This document shows, piece by piece, positions 40,931-49,802 of a DNA stretch of 64,000 nt. Each line of letters opens with the position of its first letter. Within the stretch, counting starts at the first letter, position 1. The position numbers and the translations under genes are program-made. The notes beneath the pieces are model-generated. The model had not been told where the DNA came from. It made no database searches and saw only the letters and a list, made by a program, of their open reading frames with translations. The DNA comes from an uncultured Bacteroidales bacterium (GTDB taxonomy: Bacteria > Bacteroidota > Bacteroidia > Bacteroidales > UBA932): positions 62,001-126,000 of the forward strand of contig CAKVCK010000003.1 in the NCBI GenBank assembly GCA_934725575.1, in the 5' to 3' direction.

Positions 40931-43900
40931 ATGGTTCAATTACTCAAAAAGGGATTTGCCGCATTAGTTGCAGTCCTTGTCGGAATCACGGCTTTCGCGC
41001 AGGTGACCACGTCCTCACTGAACGGTAAGGTTACAGACGCCAACGGAGCCCCGGTTCCTGGTGCCGCAGTGGTTGCGGTTCACACTCCATCGGGTACACA
41101 GTATTATGCTGTTGTCAACGCCGAAGGTCGTTATGCGATCAATGGTATGCGTTCAGGTGGCCCTTACAAGGTTGAGGTAAGCTGCCTTGGCTATCAGACC
41201 GTGACCTTCACTGATGTCACCCTCCAGCTCGCCGAGGCCTACAATCTTAACGCCTGGCTGAACGATGACACCCAGATGCTTTCCGAGGCTGTTGTTGTCT
41301 CCACCGCGAACTCCAAGTTCGCCGTAGAGAAGACCGGTGCCGCCACCAACATCAACAACGCCCAGATCACCGCTCTGCCTACTGTAAGCAGAAGCATCAC
41401 CGATGTGACCAGACTTTCCCCTTACGGTGGAAACGGAATGAGCTTCGCCGGAGCTGACGGCCGTACAGCCAACTTCACCGTGGACGGCGCCAACTTCAAC
41501 AACAACTTCGGCCTTAACGAGAAGCTTCCTGGAGGCGGTTCTCCTATCTCTATTGATGCGATTGAAGAACTCCAGGTTGTCATCTCTCCTTATGATGTCC
41601 GTCAGACCGACTTCATCGGAGGTGGCGTGAACGCCATCACCAAGTCCGGTACCAACACCTTCAAGGGATCCGCATACGTTTATCACCGCAACGAGAATAT
41701 GCGTGGTAACACTGTTGACGGAACCGAGATCCCAGGCGCCCGTGACAAGGACCGTAACACAACATACGGTTTCACTCTCGGCGGACCTATCATCAAGAAC
41801 AAACTCTTCTTCTTCGTGAACGCTGAATATTCACAGACTCCATCTGTCGCAGTGCGTTGGAGAGCTTCCGAGAATGGCGTTGGGAATGCTTCCAAGTACC
41901 TTTCTTACGCTTCTGTGGCTGATATGGAGAGAGTTTCATCTCACGTGAAAGACAAGTATGGCTACGACACTGGTTCCTACACAGATTTCCCTTCAGACGA
42001 GAGCAACTCCAAGATTCTTGCACGTCTCGACTGGAACATCAACGACGCGAACCATCTCGCTGTCCGCTACAACTACACCAACAACACATCGTGGATGAGG
42101 CCTAACGACTCCTCGATGGACGGAGGCACACGTTCACCTTACTATCGTACCTCTCTTTACTCTATGGCTTTCGCCAACTCGATGTACTCTATGAACAACC
42201 TTGTTCATTCTGTCTCAGTTGACCTCAACAGCCGTATCAGCGACAACCTTTCCAACCAGTTCCTCGCCACGTTCTCAAAGCTTGACGACGTGCGCGGAAC
42301 CAACTCAAGCGAGTTCCCGTTCATTGACATCCAGGACGGTACCGGCACCAACACCCAGTATATGTCCCTTGGCTATGAGCTCTTCACTTGGAACAACGCT
42401 GTCCACAACACCATCGCCAACATCAAGGACGACATCACATACTATGTAGGCAGCCACAAGGTCACCGCCGGTCTCAGCTATGAGTATCAGATGGCCGACA
42501 ACGCCTATATGAGAAACGGTACAGGTTACTACCGTTATTCAAGTGTTGATGACTTCATCAACGGCGAGGCTCCGGAAGTTGTCTGCCTTACCTACGGTTA
42601 TGACGGTGAGAAGAACCCTGCCGCCCGTGTTCAGTTCAGCAAGGTTGGCCTTTACGCCCAGGACGACTGGAATCCTACAGAGAACTTCAAGTTGACCTAT
42701 GGTGTCCGTCTTGACGGTCTGTTCTTCAATAACAGCGACCTGATGACCAACAACGCCATCCTCGACCTTGACTACTACGACAGCAACAATGAGGTTCGTC
42801 ACATTGACACTGGCAAGTGGCCTTCTGCCGGAATCACGGTTTCTCCTCGTGTCGGCTTCAAGTGGGATATCCTTAAGGACAAGAGCCTCATCCTCCGTGG
42901 TGGTACCGGTCTCTTTATGGGACGTCTCCCTCTCGTGTTCTTCACGAATATGCCTACCAACTCCGGTATGGTTCAGTATCAGGCCCAGATCAACGGAAAT
43001 ACCCTCGCCTCAAAGGTTAAGGGATATTCCGGACCGACTGTTGAGAGAGGCGGCAAGACTTACATTGATATGAGCCAGTTCGCAGGTGGTCTTAAGACTC
43101 AGAATGGCAAGGCTACGACTCAGGCCCTTTATGACTACCTCGTTTCGATTGGTTACCCTTCAACCATCTCTCCTGAGGATGGTACTGTTCCTTCATCAAT
43201 CTCCGCTGTTGACTCCAAGTTCAAGATGCCTCAGGTCTGGAAGACTTCCCTCGCTGTTGACTACCAGCTTCCTGTCTCATTCCCGTTCACGATCACCGCT
43301 GAAGGAATATTCAACAAGACCGTCAATGGTGTGATGATGTCTGACTGGAGTATGCTTCCTGCCGAGGGCTTCGCAAGATGGAACGGCGCTGACAACCGCC
43401 CTATCTTCCCTGCGACATTCAGGAACGCCACCAAGGCCTTTGTTCTTGAGAACACAAGCAAGGGCTACGGTTACTCAGCCAACGTGACTGTGAATATGCG
43501 TCCTGTCGAGAGCCTCAGCCTTATGGCCGCCTACACCCGTGTGGCTTCCAAGGAAATCACCGGTATGCCTGGCTCAAACGCCGAGTCCGCGTTCACTTAT
43601 GTTCCTACGGTCGCCGGTCCTAACAACATCCAGCTCCACAACTCCCAGTACGTTACCCCTGATCGTTTCGTCGCTTCCGCCACGCATCACGACAAGAGCG
43701 GCAACCACTACAGCTTGATCTACGAGGCTTGGAGAGGTGGTTACAACTACTCTTATATGCTCGCCAATGATATGAATGGTGACGGCTACAGCTACGACGC
43801 CCTTTATATTCCTACTGATGAGCAGGTTGCCGACAATCAGTTCCGCTTCGCCTCTGAGGGTGACCGTGACCGCTTTATGGAATATGTCCACAACGACAAA

Positions 43901-44269
43901 TATCTCAGCAAGCATCAGGGTGAATATGCCGAGGCTTACAGCGTTTACTCTCCTTGGGTTCACAGACTTGACGTAAGCTACAAGCACGATTTCAAACTCA
44001 ACATCGGCAAGACCACCAACACTCTTCAGCTCAGCGTTGACATCAAGAACATCCTGAATCTCTTCAACTCAAGCTGGGGTGTTATGAAGTATATGAATCC
44101 TGATCTGAACTCAGGCCGTATCCTCAAGTATGAGACGACTGACAACCAGGGTTATCCTGTATTCTCCACTCCGAGTGCGGTCACTTCAGGCGTGAAGACA
44201 TTCGTTCCTTACACTGCCATCGGACAGTGCTGGTACGCTTCAGTGGGAATAAAGTATATGTTTAACTAA
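40931..44269 (+). CDS. Oar-like TonB-dependent receptor
   Basis: 1112 residues from the ATG at 40931; the frame extends upstream to a TTG at 40859 but MVQLLKKGFAALVAVLVGITAFAQ is a clear signal peptide. Carboxypeptidase-regulatory domain (~28-105; SLNGKVTDANGAPVPGAAVVAV), plug (~125-240; NFTVDGANFNNNFG ... IEELQVVISPYDVRQTDFIGGGVNAITKSGTN), long barrel ending IKYMFN. The layout matches Oar-type receptors of Bacteroidetes; ligand unknown. Probably co-transcribed with the lipoprotein 17 nt downstream. The gene has no CATG over 3.3 kb. Confidence 0.9.
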   Translation: MVQLLKKGFAALVAVLVGITAFAQVTTSSLNGKVTDANGAPVPGAAVVAVHTPSGTQYYAVVNAEGRYAINGMRSGGPYKVEVSCLGYQTVTFTDVTLQLAEAYNLNAWLNDDTQMLSEAVVVSTANSKFAVEKTGAATNINNAQITALPTVSRSITDVTRLSPYGGNGMSFAGADGRTANFTVDGANFNNNFGLNEKLPGGGSPISIDAIEELQVVISPYDVRQTDFIGGGVNAITKSGTNTFKGSAYVYHRNENMRGNTVDGTEIPGARDKDRNTTYGFTLGGPIIKNKLFFFVNAEYSQTPSVAVRWRASENGVGNASKYLSYASVADMERVSSHVKDKYGYDTGSYTDFPSDESNSKILARLDWNINDANHLAVRYNYTNNTSWMRPNDSSMDGGTRSPYYRTSLYSMAFANSMYSMNNLVHSVSVDLNSRISDNLSNQFLATFSKLDDVRGTNSSEFPFIDIQDGTGTNTQYMSLGYELFTWNNAVHNTIANIKDDITYYVGSHKVTAGLSYEYQMADNAYMRNGTGYYRYSSVDDFINGEAPEVVCLTYGYDGEKNPAARVQFSKVGLYAQDDWNPTENFKLTYGVRLDGLFFNNSDLMTNNAILDLDYYDSNNEVRHIDTGKWPSAGITVSPRVGFKWDILKDKSLILRGGTGLFMGRLPLVFFTNMPTNSGMVQYQAQINGNTLASKVKGYSGPTVERGGKTYIDMSQFAGGLKTQNGKATTQALYDYLVSIGYPSTISPEDGTVPSSISAVDSKFKMPQVWKTSLAVDYQLPVSFPFTITAEGIFNKTVNGVMMSDWSMLPAEGFARWNGADNRPIFPATFRNATKAFVLENTSKGYGYSANVTVNMRPVESLSLMAAYTRVASKEITGMPGSNAESAFTYVPTVAGPNNIQLHNSQYVTPDRFVASATHHDKSGNHYSLIYEAWRGGYNYSYMLANDMNGDGYSYDALYIPTDEQVADNQFRFASEGDRDRFMEYVHNDKYLSKHQGEYAEAYSVYSPWVHRLDVSYKHDFKLNIGKTTNTLQLSVDIKNILNLFNSSWGVMKYMNPDLNSGRILKYETTDNQGYPVFSTPSAVTSGVKTFVPYTAIGQCWYASVGIKYMFN

Positions 44270-44286
44270 TATTTATTGAGATAATT

Positions 44287-45759
44287 ATGAAACTTAGATA
44301 TTTATTCTCAGCTATTCTTGCTTCCGCTCTCCTTGTTGGATGCAACGAAGAGGAGCTTGGAACGTTGGGCAACATCACGCTTGACGAGTCCTATCTTTCC
44401 ATTCCGAATGCCGGCGGTTCAACTGTTTTGACCGTGTCTGCCACTGATGCTTGGGAATTTGTCACGAATGACACTTGGCCGGAGGTCATCAAGAGGAATA
44501 ATGATGGCAGCATCAAGTCCCAGACTCCGTCTTGGCTTGCTGCTGACAAGATGTCCGGCGCCGCCGGTGAGACGAAGGTCACCTTCTCCGCAGAGGCTTT
44601 CGAGGGTGGCCGTGAGCTTGAGCTTACAATCAAGGTTGGTGAAAACTCACAGTTCGTCAGGGTTCGTCAGGGCTCTATGACCGCTGTAACTGTTACTTGC
44701 GCCGAGGCTAACGTCAGCCCGGAAGGCAAGAACGTTAGGGTTAAGGGTGTCTGCACATCAATCGCCAACACCACTTATGGCAACTGGTATCTTGAGGATG
44801 AGACCGGATCTGTTTACATCTATGGTACTCTTGACAAGAAAGGTGCTGAGAAGAACTTCACCAGCCTCGGAATCGAGCTTGGTGACGTTGTCACCGTCGA
44901 GGGACCAGTCGGCTCCTACAAGGGCAGCCCTCAGCTTGTGAATGTGACTGTGATCAGCATCAAGAAGTCCCTTATCAAGATTGTCAACCCTTCCGCTACC
45001 GTTTCCAAGGATGGAGGAGAGGTGTCTGTCAAGGTGGCCTACAAGGGCAACGGTGTCTTCCCTTCTGTTCCTGAGGATTGCGATTGGGTGAAGTATGTCG
45101 GCATGAGCTACGTGAAGGGCGTTCCTACTAAGATAGAGCCTTCTCCTGCGGACACGGCTGTTGTTAAGTTCACTGTCGCTCCTAACAGCGATGACGCCCG
45201 CAACTGCGAGGTCAAACTCGCTTCCTACAAGGGTAAGGATTCTTCTGACGGTACGTTTACCATCAATCAGGATTCCGGACTTCTTCTCTTCACCTTGCCT
45301 TTTGAGGAGTCTTTCAAGAATGGTAAGGGCTCATTCACGATCGAGAATGTTCTTCTGCCGACAGGAAGTACCTATGTTTGGTCAGAAGACACCAACTACG
45401 GTTGCATGAAGGCGTCGTCTTTCGTGAACAAGACCAATCTCGAGTCCGAGTCTTGGTTAATTTCTCCGATAATCGATCTGGCAGGAAAGAGTGCAAAACT
45501 GTCCTTCAAGCATGCCCTTAATTTTGTGAATAAGGACAAGCCAGAAGACCATATCTCCGTTTGGGCCAAGTCTTATGGCAGTGAGTGGAAAGAATTGACC
45601 GGTTACACTTATCCGAAAGGCAAAGATTGGAATTTTGTGGAGTCCGGTGACATAGATCTTAAGGCTTACGTTGGTTCTAAGATGCAGATCGCTTTCAAGT
45701 ATGTAAGCACGACCTCTGTAGCTCCAACTTGGGAGGTAAAGAATGTCTTGATCAAGTAA
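44287..45759 (+). CDS. BACON-like / OB-fold / anchor-domain lipoprotein
   Basis: 490 residues with lipobox LVGC (Cys19). Residues ~30-135 resemble a BACON beta-sandwich (LSIPNAGGSTVLTVSATDAWEF ... FVRVRQGS); ~138-225 an OB-fold-like domain (GKNVRVKGVCTSIANTTYGNWYLEDETGSVYIYG); ~230-340 a second BACON-like domain; ~345-490 a jelly-roll like choice-of-anchor J (FEESFKNGKGSFTIENV ... SWLISPIIDLAGKSAKLSFKHA). Probably a surface-exposed partner of the Oar-like receptor. Domain assignments are from visual likeness. Confidence 0.75.
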   Translation: MKLRYLFSAILASALLVGCNEEELGTLGNITLDESYLSIPNAGGSTVLTVSATDAWEFVTNDTWPEVIKRNNDGSIKSQTPSWLAADKMSGAAGETKVTFSAEAFEGGRELELTIKVGENSQFVRVRQGSMTAVTVTCAEANVSPEGKNVRVKGVCTSIANTTYGNWYLEDETGSVYIYGTLDKKGAEKNFTSLGIELGDVVTVEGPVGSYKGSPQLVNVTVISIKKSLIKIVNPSATVSKDGGEVSVKVAYKGNGVFPSVPEDCDWVKYVGMSYVKGVPTKIEPSPADTAVVKFTVAPNSDDARNCEVKLASYKGKDSSDGTFTINQDSGLLLFTLPFEESFKNGKGSFTIENVLLPTGSTYVWSEDTNYGCMKASSFVNKTNLESESWLISPIIDLAGKSAKLSFKHALNFVNKDKPEDHISVWAKSYGSEWKELTGYTYPKGKDWNFVESGDIDLKAYVGSKMQIAFKYVSTTSVAPTWEVKNVLIK

Positions 45760-45780
45760 ACTCTTGAATATATTATAAAA

Positions 45781-45812
45781 GGGCGACTGCAGATCAGCAG
45801 CCGCCTTTTTTT
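45781..45812 (+). terminator. Intrinsic terminator after the BACON-like lipoprotein
   Basis: Stem GGCGACTGC / GCAGCCGCC (one mismatch), 6-nt loop, seven T residues. Confidence 0.88.
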
Positions 45813-45941
45813 GTGTGAGCATAGTCTCACCTGAATGCAGTCTGATGGGGACCCTCGTCAATGTGAAGCTATGACTTATGTGCCCTGGCTGTATGCGGGT
45901 GTTTGAATGATTCCTATATTCAGAGACTTAACCAGTGATTG

Positions 45942-46010
45942 TCTCGTTAAAAGAACGTCTCTTCTCGTTAAAGGAACGCGATTTTTTGATGAGCTCCACG
46001 TCAAAGGAAC
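45942..46010 (+). promoter_or_regulatory. Iteron-like direct repeats upstream of the fimbrial operon
   Basis: TCTCGTTAAAAGAACG (45942-45957) and TCTCGTTAAAGGAACG (45963-45978) differ at one base and start 21 bp apart, two helical turns. A third partial copy, ACGTCAAAGGAAC, is at 45998-46010. They end about 20 nt before the -33 element, where an activator could touch polymerase. The spacing is like that of LytTR-type regulator sites; the regulator is unknown. Confidence 0.55.
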
Positions 46011-46028
46011 AAAAGGTAGAGCGAAACG

Positions 46029-46060
46029 TTTGGCAAATGCGTGGATTGACCTTATATTTG
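46029..46060 (+). promoter_or_regulatory. Promoter of the fimbrial operon
   Basis: TTTG (46029-46032), a 20-nt spacer and TATATTTG (46053-46060), a full consensus pair; leader of about 66 nt before the ATG at 46133. Confidence 0.75.
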
Positions 46061-46132
46061 TACGATTAGAATTTTTCACTGATGGTGGGCTCCATCGGCA
46101 GTGAGCCAAACTCCTAAAATCTTGTAAGTCTG

Positions 46133-46900
46133 ATGAAACGATCCCTCATTTGCAGCTGTGTGATGCTGGCAATGTCTTTTTTAACGGTTTCCGCTCAGAA
46201 TGTCCCTAAGTCCTCTATGGGACAGGAATGGTTTGCCGGAATCAGTGGTGAGATCCCGTTTGGTCTCGACACATTCTCGTCATTCGGCTCCGATAAGACC
46301 AGGGCTGGATGGGGCGTGGGCGTGTATGCCGGACGGAGATTCGGGAATGTGGTCTCCGCTGAGATCGCGCTGACTGCTGGCCGGATAAACCTCTCCGCCA
46401 GGGAATGCTGTGTGGAGCGTGGCTATTGGCTTGGTTCTGACGGCATCCGCTATGAGGCTCCGGTTGTCGATATTCTTGGCTGGAACTATTCAGAACTCAA
46501 AAGTTCTGTCTCTCTTGCAAGGATGGACGCCAGAGTGAACGTGAATGTACTTGGTTTCTTCAGTGGAACAAAGGATGGCCCTTGGGCTGTGGAATTATCT
46601 CCGGCTCTTTCCGCGGTGTTCTCCAAGGCCGAAATCGGTGTGATCGCCACAGGCGAGAACGTTGCGAAGAAAGACCCGTGCTGGAATTTAGGGGCCGGCG
46701 GTCGTGTTCAGGTCAGGAGATCTTTGGGCGGGAATCTTGAAGTCTCTGCGTATTCCGGACTTACTTGCCTTGCGGGGAAGAGGTTCGACGCTATGCCGGA
46801 GCACCAGCACAATCGTGGTCTCCTTTGGGAGAACGGCATCAGGTTCGGTGTCAGATTCGGTACGGGAAGACAGACTGGTCGGTCAGTAGTAACAGAATAA
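46133..46900 (+). CDS. Predicted outer-membrane beta-barrel protein heading the fimbrial operon
   Basis: 255 residues: signal peptide (to ~21, SAQ) then amphipathic strands (GWGVGVYAGRRFGNVVSAEIALTAGRINLS, ARVNVNVLGFF, WNLGAGGRVQVRRSLGGNLEVSAYSGLTCLAG) consistent with an 8-10-strand barrel. A Cys-Cys pair is in RECCVERG. No named family recognised. As the first gene before a FimB/Mfa2 anchor it may be an outer-membrane assembly or anchoring component (inference from position). Confidence 0.65.
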   Translation: MKRSLICSCVMLAMSFLTVSAQNVPKSSMGQEWFAGISGEIPFGLDTFSSFGSDKTRAGWGVGVYAGRRFGNVVSAEIALTAGRINLSARECCVERGYWLGSDGIRYEAPVVDILGWNYSELKSSVSLARMDARVNVNVLGFFSGTKDGPWAVELSPALSAVFSKAEIGVIATGENVAKKDPCWNLGAGGRVQVRRSLGGNLEVSAYSGLTCLAGKRFDAMPEHQHNRGLLWENGIRFGVRFGTGRQTGRSVVTE

Positions 46901-46916
46901 CTTTACGGATAAAAAG

Positions 46917-47810
46917 ATGGCAATCAGGAAAAACATATTCATAGTGTCCTTGTTCTTTATGGCCGCGTTCTCTCTTCAGTCCTGTGGAAAGTTCCACACT
47001 GAGGAGAACGGTAGCGTCAGTGTGGCTTTGAGTTTTATTGATAAAGATGACAGGGACGAAGTGACAATTGACGACGCCAAACTTTGGATATTCAATGGCG
47101 ATGGTGGTCTGGTGTGCGACCGTTCCTATCACTCAGCATCGGAACTTGCCCTCCAACGCTACTTTCTGGAGCCTGGCCGCTATCTCTTTGTCACTGCCGT
47201 GAATCTTGTGGACCCCTTCACGTGGACGGATCCGACTGTGAACGGCCAGGACCTTGTTTTCGGGCTGAAGGATCCTATCGCGTCTCCGTCTCACGCCCTG
47301 TACGGAGTGAACGAGGTCCTTGTTGAAAACGACAAAAGCTTGGTGGTCAATTCTGAAATCCGCCGGGTCCTGTCCGAACTCTCTGTCACGATATCCGGTG
47401 CTCCTGCCGGTTCAAGTGTCAAGGCGACAGTACGGTCCAACGCCTCAGGAGTATATCCTGGCAGAAAGGATGCAGATGGTCATTATGGCTTGGCTACAAA
47501 CGATGAGGTCCGATCCATTATGTTCCCGGAGGTCCGTGAGGAGGGTGGTGTCATAGCCACACCGACCTTGCGCCTGATGCCTACAATCGGAAGAAGCGAA
47601 TCAACGATAATATACCTTATCATAACCCTTGCCGGCGGCAATGAACTCGAATGCGCCATTCTTGCTCCGCCAATGCGTCCGTCGGGAAAGTACATACTTA
47701 CGCTGAAGTACGACGAGATGCGGGCGACTATGATCGTTGATCCTTACAAGATCAACGAATGGACCGAGGGGTGGGTGGTCAATGGTGAAATCCTCGACCC
47801 GGACGATTAA
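46917..47810 (+). CDS. FimB/Mfa2-family fimbrial anchor lipoprotein
   Basis: 297 residues, lipobox SLQSC (Cys23). The core DDAKLWIFNGDGGLVCDRSYHS ... LEPGRYLFVTAVNLVD and the C-terminal PSGKYILTLKYD ... VDPYKINEWTEGWVVNGEI fit FimB/Mfa2 proteins, which cap and anchor type V fimbriae in the outer membrane. Sits 16 nt after the barrel gene. The last codons and stop are duplicated as part of a 23-bp tandem repeat (47802-47847). Confidence 0.85.
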   Translation: MAIRKNIFIVSLFFMAAFSLQSCGKFHTEENGSVSVALSFIDKDDRDEVTIDDAKLWIFNGDGGLVCDRSYHSASELALQRYFLEPGRYLFVTAVNLVDPFTWTDPTVNGQDLVFGLKDPIASPSHALYGVNEVLVENDKSLVVNSEIRRVLSELSVTISGAPAGSSVKATVRSNASGVYPGRKDADGHYGLATNDEVRSIMFPEVREEGGVIATPTLRLMPTIGRSESTIIYLIITLAGGNELECAILAPPMRPSGKYILTLKYDEMRATMIVDPYKINEWTEGWVVNGEILDPDD

Positions 47811-47847
47811 TGAATATGCTTACTGACGATTAATGAATATGCTTGCG
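47802..47847 (+). repeat. 23-bp tandem duplication spanning a stop codon
   Basis: Two 20-nt identical segments begin at 47802 and 47825 (GACGATTAATGAATATGCTT). The first contains the last two codons and stop of the anchor gene, so the event left the protein intact. Confidence 0.85.
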
Positions 47848-47900
47848 CACATCACCATGCGTTTAACAAACAGAAAATATTAACAAATAATTCTAAAAAA

Positions 47901-48815
47901 ATGAAAAAGACAATTCTTTTTGTCCTTGTCGGAGCTGCGGCTATGGCGTTGATCGGATGCAATAAGGCGCAGGATCAGACTCAGCAGCCCAAGTACATCA
48001 CTGTCGCGACAAATATCGGTGGAATGACCCGTGTTGCGACATCCGCTGACGGCAGCCAGAGCTTTGAGATGAACGATGAGATCAGCATCTATGCCTGGAC
48101 TGGCTCCAAGGATGTCGCGCCATCCATCGCGGATAGGGTGGTTGACAATGCGATCAACAAGCTTGGCTCCGACAAGAAATGGGTGGCCACACCTCAGATG
48201 CTGTGGAAAAATATGAAAGATGAGCACTATTTCATCGGCGTTTACCCTAAGAATGCTGTATCGGTGGCTGATCTTTCCGCGGCGGACTACACTTTGAATG
48301 TGGGTGACCAAGAGGCCAGTGACCTTCTCCTTGCGACAGAACTCGACGGAAAGGTCGCTGAGAACAATCCTGTGTCGCTTACGTTCGATCATATGATGGC
48401 CAAGGTGATCATCAAGCTTTCTTTCCGCAACCAGTGGGATGAGACCGGAAAGACTGTGGAGAAAGTCGAACTCAGGAATGTGGCTACTGAGGCCAAGGTC
48501 AACTATCTTACCAAGGTTGTCACCTTCGGCTCGAACCGCGAGGCTGCACTTGCTCTTCCTGAGATCGTGACCGACACAAGATACGAATCCATCATCATCC
48601 CTCAGAGCGGAGTCAACACCATTGTGGTTACCGTGAAGAGCGAGGGTAACAGCAAAGACTACACCTACACCAACACTACGGACTTCAACTTCGAGTCCGG
48701 CAAAGTGACAACCATCAACCTCATTGTTGGCCGTAATCAAATCGATCTTGGCGATGTGATGATCAATAACTGGTTGCAGGGTGATGTCATTGATGACGGT
48801 GAGGCTCTTGACTAA
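47901..48815 (+). CDS. Fimbrillin-family lipoprotein (first, possibly major subunit)
   Basis: 304 residues, lipobox LIGC (Cys20), then ITVATNIGGMTR44V: in type V fimbrillins an Arg at about this position is the protease cleavage site that frees the subunit for strand exchange. The body (DEISIYAWTG ... SLTFDHMMAKVIIKLSF ... KVTTINLIVGRNQIDLGDVMINNWLQGD) is a typical fimbrillin. It is the only member not in subfamilies A-C, lies nearest the anchor gene after a 90-nt gap, and is the best candidate for the shaft subunit. Confidence 0.82.
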   Translation: MKKTILFVLVGAAAMALIGCNKAQDQTQQPKYITVATNIGGMTRVATSADGSQSFEMNDEISIYAWTGSKDVAPSIADRVVDNAINKLGSDKKWVATPQMLWKNMKDEHYFIGVYPKNAVSVADLSAADYTLNVGDQEASDLLLATELDGKVAENNPVSLTFDHMMAKVIIKLSFRNQWDETGKTVEKVELRNVATEAKVNYLTKVVTFGSNREAALALPEIVTDTRYESIIIPQSGVNTIVVTVKSEGNSKDYTYTNTTDFNFESGKVTTINLIVGRNQIDLGDVMINNWLQGDVIDDGEALD

Positions 48816-48836
48816 TCAACGACAAGACTTGCGATA

Positions 48837-49799
48837 ATGAGGAACAACGGCTCGATATTCATTCTGGCGGTGTTTGCTGCGTTCGCCATCGGATGCAGCA
48901 AGGCTTCCGCTCCCGAGGCACAGTTCGACCCTGTGGTCCGCGTCGCCCCGGAGGTGGCCCCGCAGACCAGAGGTTCCTACTCTACGGAGACTCTCAAGGA
49001 GTTTGACCTTTTCATCCATAGCGAGAACAGCAAGTACTCCTACACCAACACCAAGTTCACCAGGAACGGGTCGGGTGAATGGGAGCCTGCCAGACAGATG
49101 CTTTGGGAGGGAAAGAACAGAAAATTCAAATTCCTTGCTGTGGCACCTCCGCTTGCGACATCCGGACATTCTCTCACGGATGACCCTGTCTTCGAGTTTA
49201 CTGTGGAGTCAGTTCAGACTGCCGGGAGCAAAGCCTCCGACCTTCTTTGGGCGGGTCAAGGAAAAGATGGTATTACCCCGGCTGATGAAGAATATTTCAA
49301 TGACGGGAAATTCTGTTTTAAATTTGAACATACCCTTTCTCTTCTGAAAGTTAAGCTTACCCTCGGTACGGAGTTCAACCATAGCGGCGTTCCGGAGAAC
49401 AATCCTGTCAGTGAGCTGAAGATAAACGGATTCAAACCGACAGTCAAGGTGGGTTATGCGACTCTGATGCCATCGGGCAATCCAACCGAAATCCAGGCTT
49501 ACCAGACCGCTGATGGCTGGAAGAAAGCTGATGACAAGACCAAGAACTGCGAGGTCACTTTTGAGTGCATCGTAGTGCCGCAGAGTATGGATGAGTTCAC
49601 GGTGAATTTCGTCTGTGGCGGCAAACCTTACACATACACTGCCGATCTGAAAGACGCGGATGGGAAATCGTTCATATTCAAGCCAAGCAATTCCTACACC
49701 CTCCCTCTCACTGTCGGCAAGGATGAGGTCATCTTGGACGATGAGATCACAGTGACTGAATGGGGCGATGGTGGAACTTCAAGCGTTGAAACAGACTAA
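48837..49799 (+). CDS. Fimbrillin-like lipoprotein, subfamily A (copy 1)
   Basis: 320 residues, lipobox AIGC (Cys20), predicted maturation site PQTR45GSY. Subfamily A hallmarks: LKEFDLFIHSENSKYSYTNTKF, MLWEG, FEFTVESVQTAGSKASDLLW, KFEHTLSLLKVKLTLGTEFNHSGVPENNPVSELKI, CEVTFECIVVPQSM, and a C-terminus ending in VETD. Paralogues lie at 53914 and 55917, with a remnant at 57837. Probably an accessory or tip subunit. Confidence 0.78.
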   Translation: MRNNGSIFILAVFAAFAIGCSKASAPEAQFDPVVRVAPEVAPQTRGSYSTETLKEFDLFIHSENSKYSYTNTKFTRNGSGEWEPARQMLWEGKNRKFKFLAVAPPLATSGHSLTDDPVFEFTVESVQTAGSKASDLLWAGQGKDGITPADEEYFNDGKFCFKFEHTLSLLKVKLTLGTEFNHSGVPENNPVSELKINGFKPTVKVGYATLMPSGNPTEIQAYQTADGWKKADDKTKNCEVTFECIVVPQSMDEFTVNFVCGGKPYTYTADLKDADGKSFIFKPSNSYTLPLTVGKDEVILDDEITVTEWGDGGTSSVETD

Positions 49800-49802
49800 T
49801 TT

